This document shows positions 7,143 to 13,584 of a stretch of DNA of 13,584 nt, piece by piece. Position numbers and translations under genes: made by a program. The notes below the pieces were generated by a model that searched no databases, was not told the DNA's origin, and saw nothing but the letters and a program-made list of their open reading frames with translations. Position 1 is the stretch's first letter. The number at the start of each line of letters is the position of its first letter. Origin of the DNA: Verrucomicrobiota bacterium (GTDB lineage Bacteria; Verrucomicrobiota; Verrucomicrobiia; Limisphaerales; UBA11358); NCBI GenBank assembly GCA_026225155.1, contig JAMFSG010000151.1:1-13584 (forward strand), read 5' to 3'.

Positions 7143-7787
7143 CTACGGCGATAACCGTTCAATCTTCCACGCGCCATCCGCTGGCCGCGTGTAACAAAAA
7201 CGATCGTGCAAACGACTCGGGCGGCCCTGCCAGAATTCAATCCGTTGTGGGCGCAAAATAAAACCGCCCCAATTTTCCGGCGTGGGGATTTCATTCGGAA
7301 ACTGGGTTTCCAGTTCGTGCCATTTTGCTTCCAGCACGGCGCGGTCGGGAACCGCGGCACTTTGGCTCGAAGCCCAGGCCGCCAGCTGACTGCCGCGCGG
7401 GCGTGATTGAAAATATTTTTCCGATTCCGCGCGGGCGGCTTTTTCCACGGTTCCGGCGACGCCGACTTGGCGTTCCAATTCCGGCCAGAAAAAATTCAAC
7501 GCGGCTTGGGGATTTTCCGTGAGTTCGCGGCCTTTGCGACTGTCGTAATTCGTGAAGAAAATGAAGCCGCGTTCGTCCAAGCCTTTCAGCAAAACGATGC
7601 GCGCGGAAGGGAACCCGTTTTTATCCGCCGTCGCCAGCGTGAAGGCGTTCACGTCCAATTGATTTTTGGCCAGCGCAGTTTCTGCTTGGGCGAACCATTT
7701 TTGAAATTGCGCGATGGGATTTGCCTCCAGGTCTGCGCGCCGCAGACCGCTGAAATTATATTCCCGCCGAAGATCCGCGAGTGACAT
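7143..7787 (-). CDS. pdxH: Pyridoxamine/pyridoxine 5'-phosphate oxidase
   Basis: This FMN enzyme oxidises pyridoxine 5'-phosphate or pyridoxamine 5'-phosphate to pyridoxal 5'-phosphate with oxygen, the last step of de novo and salvage vitamin B6 synthesis, in the cytoplasm. The 214 residues are full length for the family. FMN-site segments are RIVLLKG (63-69) and FFTNYDSRKG (77-86). The substrate-phosphate segment ends in IEFWQGRPSRLHDR, with Arg192 and His194 in the family RxH pattern. The C terminus IERLSP is the classic ending. The start lies 3 nt after the stop of the upstream membrane-protein gene, so the two are almost certainly one transcript. No Shine-Dalgarno is visible. Confidence 0.97.
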   Translation of the reverse strand: MSLADLRREYNFSGLRRADLEANPIAQFQKWFAQAETALAKNQLDVNAFTLATADKNGFPSARIVLLKGLDERGFIFFTNYDSRKGRELTENPQAALNFFWPELERQVGVAGTVEKAARAESEKYFQSRPRGSQLAAWASSQSAAVPDRAVLEAKWHELETQFPNEIPTPENWGGFILRPQRIEFWQGRPSRLHDRFCYTRPADGAWKIERLSP

Positions 7788-7790
7788 AAA

Positions 7791-8345
7791 TTACATCGCG
7801 CGAAACGTGGTGAGTCCGAGCACGAGCACGAACGCGGCGAAAGCCAATCGCACCGCGCTACCGATGCGGACGCGGTTTTCATTCGCCGTGGCAAAATTCA
7901 AAAAGTCACGCAACCGCCATGGCGCCACGGTGAACCAGATTCCGGCCAGGATGAGTAAATAAGCCCACGCTTGAATGACGAGCACGAACGGAGAATCACC
8001 CAAGTGCGGACGTCCGGTATCCACGATCAATTTTCCCAGCAGCAAAAACAAAACCGCCAGCCCGCGCACCGCGAGAAAATCGCGGACGAAAATGCACGAG
8101 GCGATGCCGATGGCGGAGAAACCGACCAGCATGTAAGGTTTGAACGTCGCGAAATCCGCGATGGGTTCCACATTGACGTTCCAAACGAACCACGCAGTGC
8201 CGAGCAGCATTAAAATCACGCCGATGGCGAAGTTGCGCGGAAAACGGCGCACGGAGGCGGTGAATTTTTGCGGATTAGCGAGGCCATAAACCTGCGGCAA
8301 TCCCATGCCGAGGCCGAGTAAAATAGTCAAAAGCGACAGTTTCAT
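7791..8345 (-). CDS. Multi-pass membrane protein of unknown function
   Basis: I do not recognise this 184-residue protein. It has about six hydrophobic segments (near 3-22, 38-56, 69-87, 91-107, 117-139 and 165-181) separated by short basic or polar turns, so it is an integral inner-membrane protein. There is no soluble domain and no obvious catalytic motif. Points for recognition are PQVYGLANPQKF after the first segment, RDFLAVRGLAVLFLLLGKLI in the middle, and TVAPWRLRDFL before the last segment. It is the first gene of a two-gene unit with pdxH, 3 nt apart. This suggests co-expression but does not by itself imply a role in B6 metabolism. No Shine-Dalgarno precedes the ATG at 8345. Confidence 0.8.
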   Translation of the reverse strand: MKLSLLTILLGLGMGLPQVYGLANPQKFTASVRRFPRNFAIGVILMLLGTAWFVWNVNVEPIADFATFKPYMLVGFSAIGIASCIFVRDFLAVRGLAVLFLLLGKLIVDTGRPHLGDSPFVLVIQAWAYLLILAGIWFTVAPWRLRDFLNFATANENRVRIGSAVRLAFAAFVLVLGLTTFRAM

Positions 8346-8360
8346 TGTTTGAAATTAAAC

Positions 8361-8387
8361 CACGAATACACGGGAATAGACACGAAG
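8361..8387. repeat. Short degenerate CACGAA-type repeat
   Basis: Three related units, CACGAAT (8361), CACGGGAAT (8369) and CACGAAG (8381), sit in the gap between the divergent membrane-protein and hydrolase genes. They overlap the predicted minus-strand promoter. I recall similar dispersed intergenic tracts in Verrucomicrobia and Planctomycetes genomes, but I cannot check copy number here. Confidence 0.4.
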
Positions 8388-8404
8388 AAATGGAATCTGG
8401 TCAA
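8375..8404 (-). promoter_or_regulatory. Candidate promoter of the membrane protein-pdxH unit
   Basis: Read on the minus strand, TTGACC (8404-8399) is followed after 18 nt by TCTATT (8380-8375). The matches are five and four of six. The predicted start near 8368 gives a leader of about 22 nt before the ATG at 8345. Confidence 0.4.
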
Positions 8405-8436
8405 AAAAATATTTCGGTCATCGCCGCGGGCGGGAA

Positions 8437-8466
8437 TTCAATCTGGACAACGCATCGCCTTAAAAT
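8437..8466 (+). promoter_or_regulatory. Candidate promoter of the alpha/beta hydrolase
   Basis: A good -10 box TAAAAT (8461-8466) lies 18 nt after a poor -35 TTCAAT (8437-8442). The predicted start near 8473 would leave a leader of only about 7 nt before ATG 8480. The -35 match is weak, so this is tentative. Confidence 0.3.
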
Positions 8467-8479
8467 AACGTGAGTGAAA

Positions 8480-9241
8480 ATGAAGACCGAATGGCACTTT
8501 GAAGTTTCCGGAGCGGGCGAAATTCCATTGATTTGTATTCATGGTTGGGCGTGCGCGGGCGATCAATTCCTCGAGTTGAGTCGATGGTTGGCAAAAGATT
8601 TTCGTATTTACCGTTTGGATTTACCGGGCCACGGACAGACGCCGCTGAATGATTTTTTACCCAGTTTTGAGCATTACACCGAAGCGATTGTGGACTTTAT
8701 TGGGCAACATAATCTGGACCGACCGGTGTTGCTCGGTCACAGCATGGGCGGTGTTTTGTCGCTTATCGCAGCGGCTTCCGGTCGACTCCAACCACGCGCG
8801 ATTGTGAATCTGGATGGCAGTTTGCCCGCGTTAGAAAAAACGCAAGTTGGGCTGCAGATGGTTCGTGGCTGGCTGGATGAACCGAATTTTCGGGGTCGGC
8901 TGGCGGCACTTTTGCGGGAAACATTTTTTTTGCCGAACGAACGCGATGCCCGTTGCGAAGCGATCCTGCAAACGATGTGTTCCGCGCCGGACGCCGTGTT
9001 GCGTTTTATGCTGGAGCAGGCGCCCGGATTGCAGCCGGAACAAATTCTTTCCCGGATCACGGCGCCGGTTTTATTTGTGGGTTCAGCAGTCGCCCGTTTT
9101 GATGCGCCCCAAGCGGCCATCCTCATGCCGCAGCTTCGCGTGGAGCGAATTTCTAAAACCGGACATTTCCTTCAAGTTTACGCGCCCGAAAAGCTGGCCG
9201 CTCTGCTCGGAAATTTTCTCACGCCCGAAATCGTTCGGTGA
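8480..9241 (+). CDS. Alpha/beta-fold hydrolase
   Basis: A cytoplasmic serine hydrolase of the alpha/beta fold with 253 residues and no signal peptide. HGWACAG (21-27) supplies the oxyanion-hole HG motif, LDLPGHGQT (46-54) is the usual strand-loop, and GHSMGG (86-91) is the nucleophile elbow with Ser88. Asp208 (ARFDAP) and His229 (KTGHFLQV) complete the probable triad. Overall it resembles the BioH-like carboxylesterase group, but no biotin gene is nearby and the substrate cannot be deduced. The in-frame GTG at 8474 would add only two residues, and I prefer the ATG. It converges with miaB, leaving 20 nt between the stops and no visible terminator. Confidence 0.88.
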   Translation: MKTEWHFEVSGAGEIPLICIHGWACAGDQFLELSRWLAKDFRIYRLDLPGHGQTPLNDFLPSFEHYTEAIVDFIGQHNLDRPVLLGHSMGGVLSLIAAASGRLQPRAIVNLDGSLPALEKTQVGLQMVRGWLDEPNFRGRLAALLRETFFLPNERDARCEAILQTMCSAPDAVLRFMLEQAPGLQPEQILSRITAPVLFVGSAVARFDAPQAAILMPQLRVERISKTGHFLQVYAPEKLAALLGNFLTPEIVR

Positions 9242-9261
9242 AAAAAAGTCAGAACCAGCTT

Positions 9262-10614
9262 TTACAAATTCACCACTGCGGGATCGCCGTAAAGCGTAAA
9301 TGATCCCGTGCGTTCAATCTTCACATCCATGAGCTGCCCTTGATGGCGCGAGCTGCCGTCGAAAAGGACGATGCGGTTGCAGCGGGTGCGGCCGGTGTAA
9401 CGCGCGGCATTTTTTTTGCTCGGACCTTCGACGAGAATTTGCACTTGGCGACCAATGAAATCGTCATATTTGCGCGCGGCGATTTCGTTGATGAGATCGA
9501 GCAGGCGATGATTACGTTCTTCGCGAATTTCCTGCGGCACTTGGTCGGGCATGTCGGCGGCGGGCGTATCGCGGCGCGGCGAATATTTGAAAATGTAGGC
9601 GTTGTCGAATTCCACTTCGCGGCAGAGCGACAGCGTCTGTTCAAAATCTTCTTCGGTCTCGCCGGGAAAGCCGACGATGATGTCCGTTGTGATGCCGATG
9701 CCGGGTTTCGCCGCGCGCAGTTTTTTGATGATGGTGAGGAACCGTTCGCGCGTGTAGCCGCGGTGCATCAATTTCAATAAGCGATCACTGCCGCTTTGCA
9801 ACGGAATGTGCGCGCTCTCACACAATTTCGGCAAACGGGCGTAAGCTTCGGCGAGATCATCGCCATAACCTTTCGGATGCGGCGAGGTAAAACGGATGCG
9901 TTCTAAACCTTCGATTTCGTGAACGGCGTCGAGCAGTTGCACGAAAGCGGATTTGCCATCGAGCGCGGGCAGATCGCGTTTGCCGAAGCTGGTCACGATC
10001 TGGCCGAGCAAAGTGATTTCGCGCACACCGCGCGCGACGAGTTCGCGGCACTCGTTAACAATGTCAGGAATCGTGCGGCTGCGCTCTTCGCCGCGCGTGT
10101 AAGGCACGATGCAAAAAGTGCAATATTGATTGCAGCCTTGCATGATGCTGACGAACGCGCTAACGGAAGTTTTCGCGCTGCCGTTCAATAAATGTTCGCG
10201 GATGGTCGCCTCGCTTTTTTCTTCGGCGGCCACGTCCACGATTTTTTCGCGTTTGCCGGAAAGGATTTCGTCGAGGTAATCGGCGGTGCGATGAAATTTT
10301 TGCGTGCCGATGACGAGATCCACGTCCGGCAATTTTTCGATGAGTTCCTTGCCGCGACTTTGCGCCATGCAACCCATGTAGCCAAGAATTTGATTCGGCC
10401 GATCTTTTTTCGCCGTGCCGACAAGATTCTTCATCTTGTTCATCGCCTTTTGTTCGGCGAGATCGCGCACGCTGCAAGTGTTCAATAAAATGACATCGGC
10501 AGCACTTTCTGTCTTGGCAAGCGAATAGCCTTTGGCGACGAGCTGGGCGGCGACGGCCTCGCTGTCGCGCTCATTCATCTGGCAACCGTAAGTTTTGATG
10601 AAAACACTGGGCAT
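9262..10614 (-). CDS. miaB: tRNA-2-methylthio-N6-isopentenyladenosine synthase MiaB
   Basis: This radical-SAM methylthiotransferase converts i6A37 to ms2i6A37 in tRNAs reading UNN codons. The 450 residues start MPSVFIKTYGCQMN. Cys11, Cys47 (NTCSVR) and Cys82 (GCMAQ) bind the auxiliary Fe-S cluster. CNQYCTFC (161-168) is the radical-SAM CxxxCxxC motif, followed by IVPYTRG. The C terminus is a TRAM domain, with GRTRCNRIVLFDG inside it. A longer open frame reaches 10758, but the family N terminus begins at ATG 10614, so I use that. The YGCQMNERDSE beginning and CSVR motif favour MiaB over RimO or MtaB. It is divergent from the phosphatase gene, with 128 nt between the starts. Confidence 0.96.
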   Translation of the reverse strand: MPSVFIKTYGCQMNERDSEAVAAQLVAKGYSLAKTESAADVILLNTCSVRDLAEQKAMNKMKNLVGTAKKDRPNQILGYMGCMAQSRGKELIEKLPDVDLVIGTQKFHRTADYLDEILSGKREKIVDVAAEEKSEATIREHLLNGSAKTSVSAFVSIMQGCNQYCTFCIVPYTRGEERSRTIPDIVNECRELVARGVREITLLGQIVTSFGKRDLPALDGKSAFVQLLDAVHEIEGLERIRFTSPHPKGYGDDLAEAYARLPKLCESAHIPLQSGSDRLLKLMHRGYTRERFLTIIKKLRAAKPGIGITTDIIVGFPGETEEDFEQTLSLCREVEFDNAYIFKYSPRRDTPAADMPDQVPQEIREERNHRLLDLINEIAARKYDDFIGRQVQILVEGPSKKNAARYTGRTRCNRIVLFDGSSRHQGQLMDVKIERTGSFTLYGDPAVVNL

Positions 10615-10627
10615 GATTTCAGAAAAG

Positions 10628-10656
10628 AAGATACGCGAGCGGTGCGCGGTTGGAAA
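10628..10656 (-). promoter_or_regulatory. Candidate promoter of miaB
   Basis: On the minus strand TTTCCA (10656-10651), a 17-nt spacer and TATCTT (10633-10628) each match four of six consensus bases. The start would be near 10621, only about 7 nt before the ATG at 10614. Confidence 0.3.
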
Positions 10657-10742
10657 GTTGAAAGCGAAAAGCTGGCACGTAACACGCTTGCAGGAACGGG
10701 TGAACACTGTATTTTTGACCGACGGTTCACGGAAAAAACGGC

Positions 10743-12755
10743 ATGGAACAAGAATCACACAATGGGTCGCCGAAAATTTTGCTGATCAACAGCGATGAAG
10801 CGCTGTCGCGCCGCGTCGAGGAAATATTGAAACCGGCCAGCGTGGTCATTGCGCTGACGGTGGATGCGGGATTGGCGCAGATCGCAGCGAATCCATTTCA
10901 CGCCGTTTTATTTGAAGTCCCACAGGCAAATGCCGCCGCGCTGTTTCAGATTACGCTGTTGACGACAAAAGCCGCGCGATTACCGGTGCTAGTGATCGGG
11001 CCGGACAACGACGAAAATTTTCTCGCGGAGACGATTTATAGCGGCGCGCAGGAATATCTCGGCCGCGGCGAACTGACGCCGCAGACGTTGCATCACGCGA
11101 TTTATTGCGCCGTCGCGCGACAGGAAGAACGCATCGCGTTGATGACGGAAAAGGAAAATTACTACGGGATTTTTGATCATCTCGTCGAAGGCATTTTCCG
11201 CACGACGGTGGACGGACATTATCTGCTGGCGAATGTCGCGCTCGCACGGATTTATGGTTACAGCTCGCCGGTGGAATTGATGGCGAACATCAAGGACATC
11301 GCCAGCCGGCTTTACGTTGAGCCTGGCCGCCGTGAAGAATTTGTGCGGCTCATGCAGGAGCACGACACGTTGAGCGGTTTTGAGTCGAAAATTTTTCGCA
11401 AGGATGGCAGCGTGATTTGGATAGCGGAAAATTGCCGCGCCGTCCGCGATGCGAAGGGAAATGTGCTTTATTACGAAGGCACGGTCGAGGACATCACGCG
11501 CCAGCGGCAGATTGAAGAAGCGTTGCGCAGTTCGGAATCGCTTTACCATTCGCTCGTCGAAACGATGCCGCAGAATGTTTTTCGCAAGGATTTGCAAGGG
11601 CGTTTCACGTTCGTGAACAAGCAGTATTGCGATCATTACCGTTGCAAGCCGGAGGAAATTCTCGGCAAGACGGACTTTGATTTTTTTCCGAAAGAACTCG
11701 CCGAGCAATATCAGCGCGACGATCAAATCGTCATGGAAACCGGCGAGACCCGCGAAATCACCGAACAGCATCATCCGTTTGGCCAGGAAAAAACCACAGT
11801 GCAGGTGGTCAAAACGCCGCTTTACGATCTCGACGGAAAAATCATCGGCCTGCAGGGAATTTTCTGGGACATCACGGAAAAAAAACGCGCCGAAGAACAG
11901 ATCCGCCGCACGACCGCCGAACTCGGCCGCAGCCGCGAGGAATTGCGCACGAAGAATATGCAGATGGAAGAAAATCTACGCATGGCCGGAGAAATCCAGT
12001 CGGCGATGTTGCCGCAGCAATATCCGGTTTTTCCGCCGAACAGCGCGCCGGAACAAAGCGCGTTTCAATTCGTTCATCGCTATCATCCGTCGGAATCCGT
12101 CAGCGGCGATTTTTTCGCGGTCTCCGCGATTTCGCCCACGGAAGTCGGCGTTTTTATCTGCGACGTGACTGGCCACGGCGTCCGCGCCGCGCTTGTGACC
12201 GCAATGATCCGTGCGTTGGTCGAGGAATTAAAACCGCTCGCGCGCGAGCCGGGCGAATTTTTGCGTAAGCTGAACTTCGATCTTTACAGCATCCTGAAAA
12301 ACACCGGCACGCCGATGTTGACCACGGCGTTTTATCTCGTCGCCGACAGCCGCACTGGCGCGATCCGTTTTGCCAACGCCGGCCATCCCAAGCCGCTCAT
12401 CCTTCGCCGCTCGCAAAACCAAGTTGAACCGCTCGCCAACGCCTGCGGCAAAGGCCAGCCGGCGCTGGGACTTTTTGAGCAGCCGCCTTACGAAACCAGC
12501 ACGGCCACGCTTGCGCCCGGTGATTTTCTGATGTTATTCACCGACGGCCTTTACGAAGTGCAGGGACAAAACGAAGAACTCTATTCGCAGCAACGGCTGA
12601 TGCTCGACGTAAAAAACCTGCTGAACCAGCCGCCGGGAATTCTTTTCGACGAACTGATCCAATCCATTCGCAATTTTTCTTTCAACGGCGAATTCGACGA
12701 CGACGTGTGCCTCGTTGGCCTAGATTTTGCCGGCCTTAAACCGTCGAAGTCTTGA
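10743..12755 (+). CDS. RsbU/SpoIIE-type PP2C phosphatase with pseudo-receiver and two PAS domains
   Basis: A cytoplasmic 670-residue signalling serine/threonine phosphatase. Residues 10-125 follow a response-regulator receiver fold, but the phospho-acceptor position is Glu58 (AVLFEVPQ) and the conserved Lys is Arg108 (YLGRGEL), so ordinary phosphorylation is unlikely. Two PAS domains follow (about 138-253 and 264-378), each ending in a PAC-like DIT motif (VEDIT, WDIT). A charged coiled-coil linker (about 379-425) leads to GEIQSAMLP. The PP2C domain (about 440-662) keeps its metal residues: SGDFF (Asp456), DVTGHG (474-479), LFTDGLYE (Asp601) and FDDDVCLV (652-659). RsbU-like enzymes usually dephosphorylate a STAS anti-sigma-factor antagonist; none is encoded here, so the target is unknown. 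No membrane segment is seen. ATG 10743 lacks a clear Shine-Dalgarno. Confidence 0.92.
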   Translation: MEQESHNGSPKILLINSDEALSRRVEEILKPASVVIALTVDAGLAQIAANPFHAVLFEVPQANAAALFQITLLTTKAARLPVLVIGPDNDENFLAETIYSGAQEYLGRGELTPQTLHHAIYCAVARQEERIALMTEKENYYGIFDHLVEGIFRTTVDGHYLLANVALARIYGYSSPVELMANIKDIASRLYVEPGRREEFVRLMQEHDTLSGFESKIFRKDGSVIWIAENCRAVRDAKGNVLYYEGTVEDITRQRQIEEALRSSESLYHSLVETMPQNVFRKDLQGRFTFVNKQYCDHYRCKPEEILGKTDFDFFPKELAEQYQRDDQIVMETGETREITEQHHPFGQEKTTVQVVKTPLYDLDGKIIGLQGIFWDITEKKRAEEQIRRTTAELGRSREELRTKNMQMEENLRMAGEIQSAMLPQQYPVFPPNSAPEQSAFQFVHRYHPSESVSGDFFAVSAISPTEVGVFICDVTGHGVRAALVTAMIRALVEELKPLAREPGEFLRKLNFDLYSILKNTGTPMLTTAFYLVADSRTGAIRFANAGHPKPLILRRSQNQVEPLANACGKGQPALGLFEQPPYETSTATLAPGDFLMLFTDGLYEVQGQNEELYSQQRLMLDVKNLLNQPPGILFDELIQSIRNFSFNGEFDDDVCLVGLDFAGLKPSKS

Positions 12756-12777
12756 AACCGTTTTTGATTCAAGGCGC

Positions 12778-12855
12778 GGTGGGGCGAGCGTCCCCGCGAG
12801 CCGAGGCAATCAAAGTTTCAGGCGATGTCCGGCTCGCGAGGACGCTCGCCCCACC
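12778..12855. repeat. REP-like inverted repeat, 26-nt arms with a 26-nt loop
   Basis: The left arm (12778-12803, beginning GGTGGGGCGAGCG) and right arm (12830-12855, ending CGCTCGCCCCACC) are reverse complements with a single C/A mismatch (12794 against 12839). They are separated by exactly 26 nt (12804-12829). The arms are far more GC-rich than the surroundings. The element sits 22 nt after the phosphatase stop and 80 nt before secA. No T-run follows, so intrinsic termination would be weak. The form resembles a REP/BIME or small MITE-type element. Family membership cannot be confirmed without counting genome copies. Confidence 0.8.
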
Positions 12856-12868
12856 ACTCCGTTTGATT

Positions 12869-12897
12869 TTGACGCTGCGGCTTTCGTCGCGTATCGT
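12869..12897 (+). promoter_or_regulatory. Candidate secA promoter
   Basis: TTGACG (12869-12874, five of six) and TATCGT (12892-12897, four of six) are spaced by 17 nt just downstream of the inverted repeat. The start would be near 12904, giving a leader of about 32 nt to the GTG at 12936. Confidence 0.45.
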
Positions 12898-12935
12898 CTA
12901 TGTTCATTTTTTAACAAAGTTACCGAAAGACTGCT

Positions 12936-13584
12936 GTGAATTTTTTAAGAGCGATTTTCCCGTCGAAAAACGAACGGGATGTGAAGAAAATCCGACCGAT
13001 GGTTGCGCGGATCAATGAGATCGAAGCCGGATTGCAAACGCTGTCCGACGAGCAATTGCGCGCCAAAACGGTGGCATGGAAGGCCGAGCTTTCACAGATC
13101 ACTGACGACGCGGAACTCGCCGCGAAGTTGAACGAGATTTTGCCCGAAGCGTTCGCGGTCGTGAAAAACGCCTGCCGCCGTATGTGCGGCTCCGACGTCA
13201 TCGTGCGCGGCCATCCGTTGCGCTGGGAAATGGTTCCGTTCGACGTGCAACTCATCGGCGGTTATGCGTTGCACACCGGCCACATTTCCGAAATGGCCAC
13301 CGGCGAAGGCAAAACGCTTGTCGGCACTTTGCCGGTTTATCTCAATGCACTTTCCGGTCGCGGCGTTCACGTCGTGACGGTGAACGACTATCTCGCGTCG
13401 CGCGACAGCGAATGGATGGGTGCGGTCTATAAATTTCTCGGCCTGACCGTCGGTTGCATTTTGAATAATCAGGATCCGCGCTTGCGCCGCGAGCAATACG
13501 CGTGCGACATCACTTACGGCACTAATGCGGAATTCGGTTTTGATTATTTGCGCGACAACGGCATGGCCAAGCGCAAGGAAGAAC
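12936..13584 (+). CDS. secA: Protein translocase ATPase SecA, 5' part
   Basis: This is the motor ATPase that drives preproteins through SecYEG. The first 216 residues are present and the window ends mid-gene. The start is a GTG giving MNFLRAIFPSKNERDVKKIR, the typical SecA opening, where the motor domain begins almost at once. Recognisable motifs are PFDVQLIGGYALHTG (the Q-motif region, about 104-118), Walker A MATGEGKT (120-127), TVNDYLASRD after it, and DITYGTNAEFGFDYLRDN near the window edge. No upstream ATG gives this N terminus and no Shine-Dalgarno is clear, only GAAAG about 7 nt before the start. It is preceded by the inverted repeat and a plausible promoter, so it is probably transcribed independently of the phosphatase gene. 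Confidence 0.96.
   Translation, partial: MNFLRAIFPSKNERDVKKIRPMVARINEIEAGLQTLSDEQLRAKTVAWKAELSQITDDAELAAKLNEILPEAFAVVKNACRRMCGSDVIVRGHPLRWEMVPFDVQLIGGYALHTGHISEMATGEGKTLVGTLPVYLNALSGRGVHVVTVNDYLASRDSEWMGAVYKFLGLTVGCILNNQDPRLRREQYACDITYGTNAEFGFDYLRDNGMAKRKEE

Noticed and set aside
10688..10730. Promoter TTGCAG-16-TATTTT with a GTGAAC/GTTCAC inverted repeat before the phosphatase gene
   Set aside because: The boxes match only three and four of six, and the repeat has 6-bp arms 19 nt apart, which is close to chance.
10615..10758. Extended N terminus for MiaB starting at 10758
   Set aside because: The extra 48 residues are unlike MiaB and would overlap the divergent phosphatase start. The family N terminus MPSVFIKTYGCQMN begins at 10614.

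Overview
The window looks like ordinary chromosome from a Gram-negative bacterium, most likely a member of the Verrucomicrobiota (perhaps the Pedosphaera/Limisphaera side). This is inferred from the protein style of GyrA, GyrB, SecA and the RsbU-type phosphatase, from moderate GC with many gcg/cgc codons, from the near absence of Shine-Dalgarno motifs, and from intergenic repeats (a CACGAA-rich tract and a GGTGGGGCGAGCG-type inverted repeat) that I associate with this group. No rRNA gene or other decisive marker is present, so the placement is tentative.

Layout. Positions 1-210 are the upstream region of gyrB. From 211 to 6234 lies a gyrB-gyrA operon (DNA gyrase subunits B and A) interrupted by a two-gene type II toxin-antitoxin module: a Phd/YefM-fold antitoxin (2774-3127) and a VapC-like PIN-domain ribonuclease (3130-3576). 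The module has its own strong promoter. That promoter lies inside a perfect 26-bp palindrome, and its predicted transcription start falls on the A of the antitoxin ATG. gyrA starts only 6 nt after the toxin stop. Next come a DUF481 outer-membrane beta-barrel gene (6310-7053) and a strong bidirectional terminator (7066-7104). On the minus strand there is a pair made of an unidentified multi-pass membrane protein (7791-8345) and pdxH (7143-7787).

From 8480 there is an alpha/beta hydrolase (plus strand), convergent with miaB (minus strand, 9262-10614). Divergent from miaB is a 670-residue signalling phosphatase (10743-12755) with a degenerate receiver, two PAS domains and an RsbU/SpoIIE-type PP2C domain. 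A 26-26-26 inverted repeat follows (12778-12855), and then the 5' part of secA, which starts at a GTG at 12936 and runs off the window.

How the parts work together. Gyrase, SecA, MiaB and PdxH are housekeeping functions. The accessory elements are the toxin-antitoxin cassette lodged between the two gyrase genes, the stand-alone phosphatase sensor and the inverted repeat before secA. The most noteworthy points are the cassette with its palindromic and apparently leaderless promoter, a GyrA quinolone-resistance region lacking both usual drug-contact residues (Ala and Pro in place of Ser83 and Asp87), and a receiver domain carrying Glu where the phospho-accepting Asp should be. I found no tRNA, rRNA, CRISPR array, insertion sequence or clearly novel multi-gene system. 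No gene-free stretch exceeds 300 bases.
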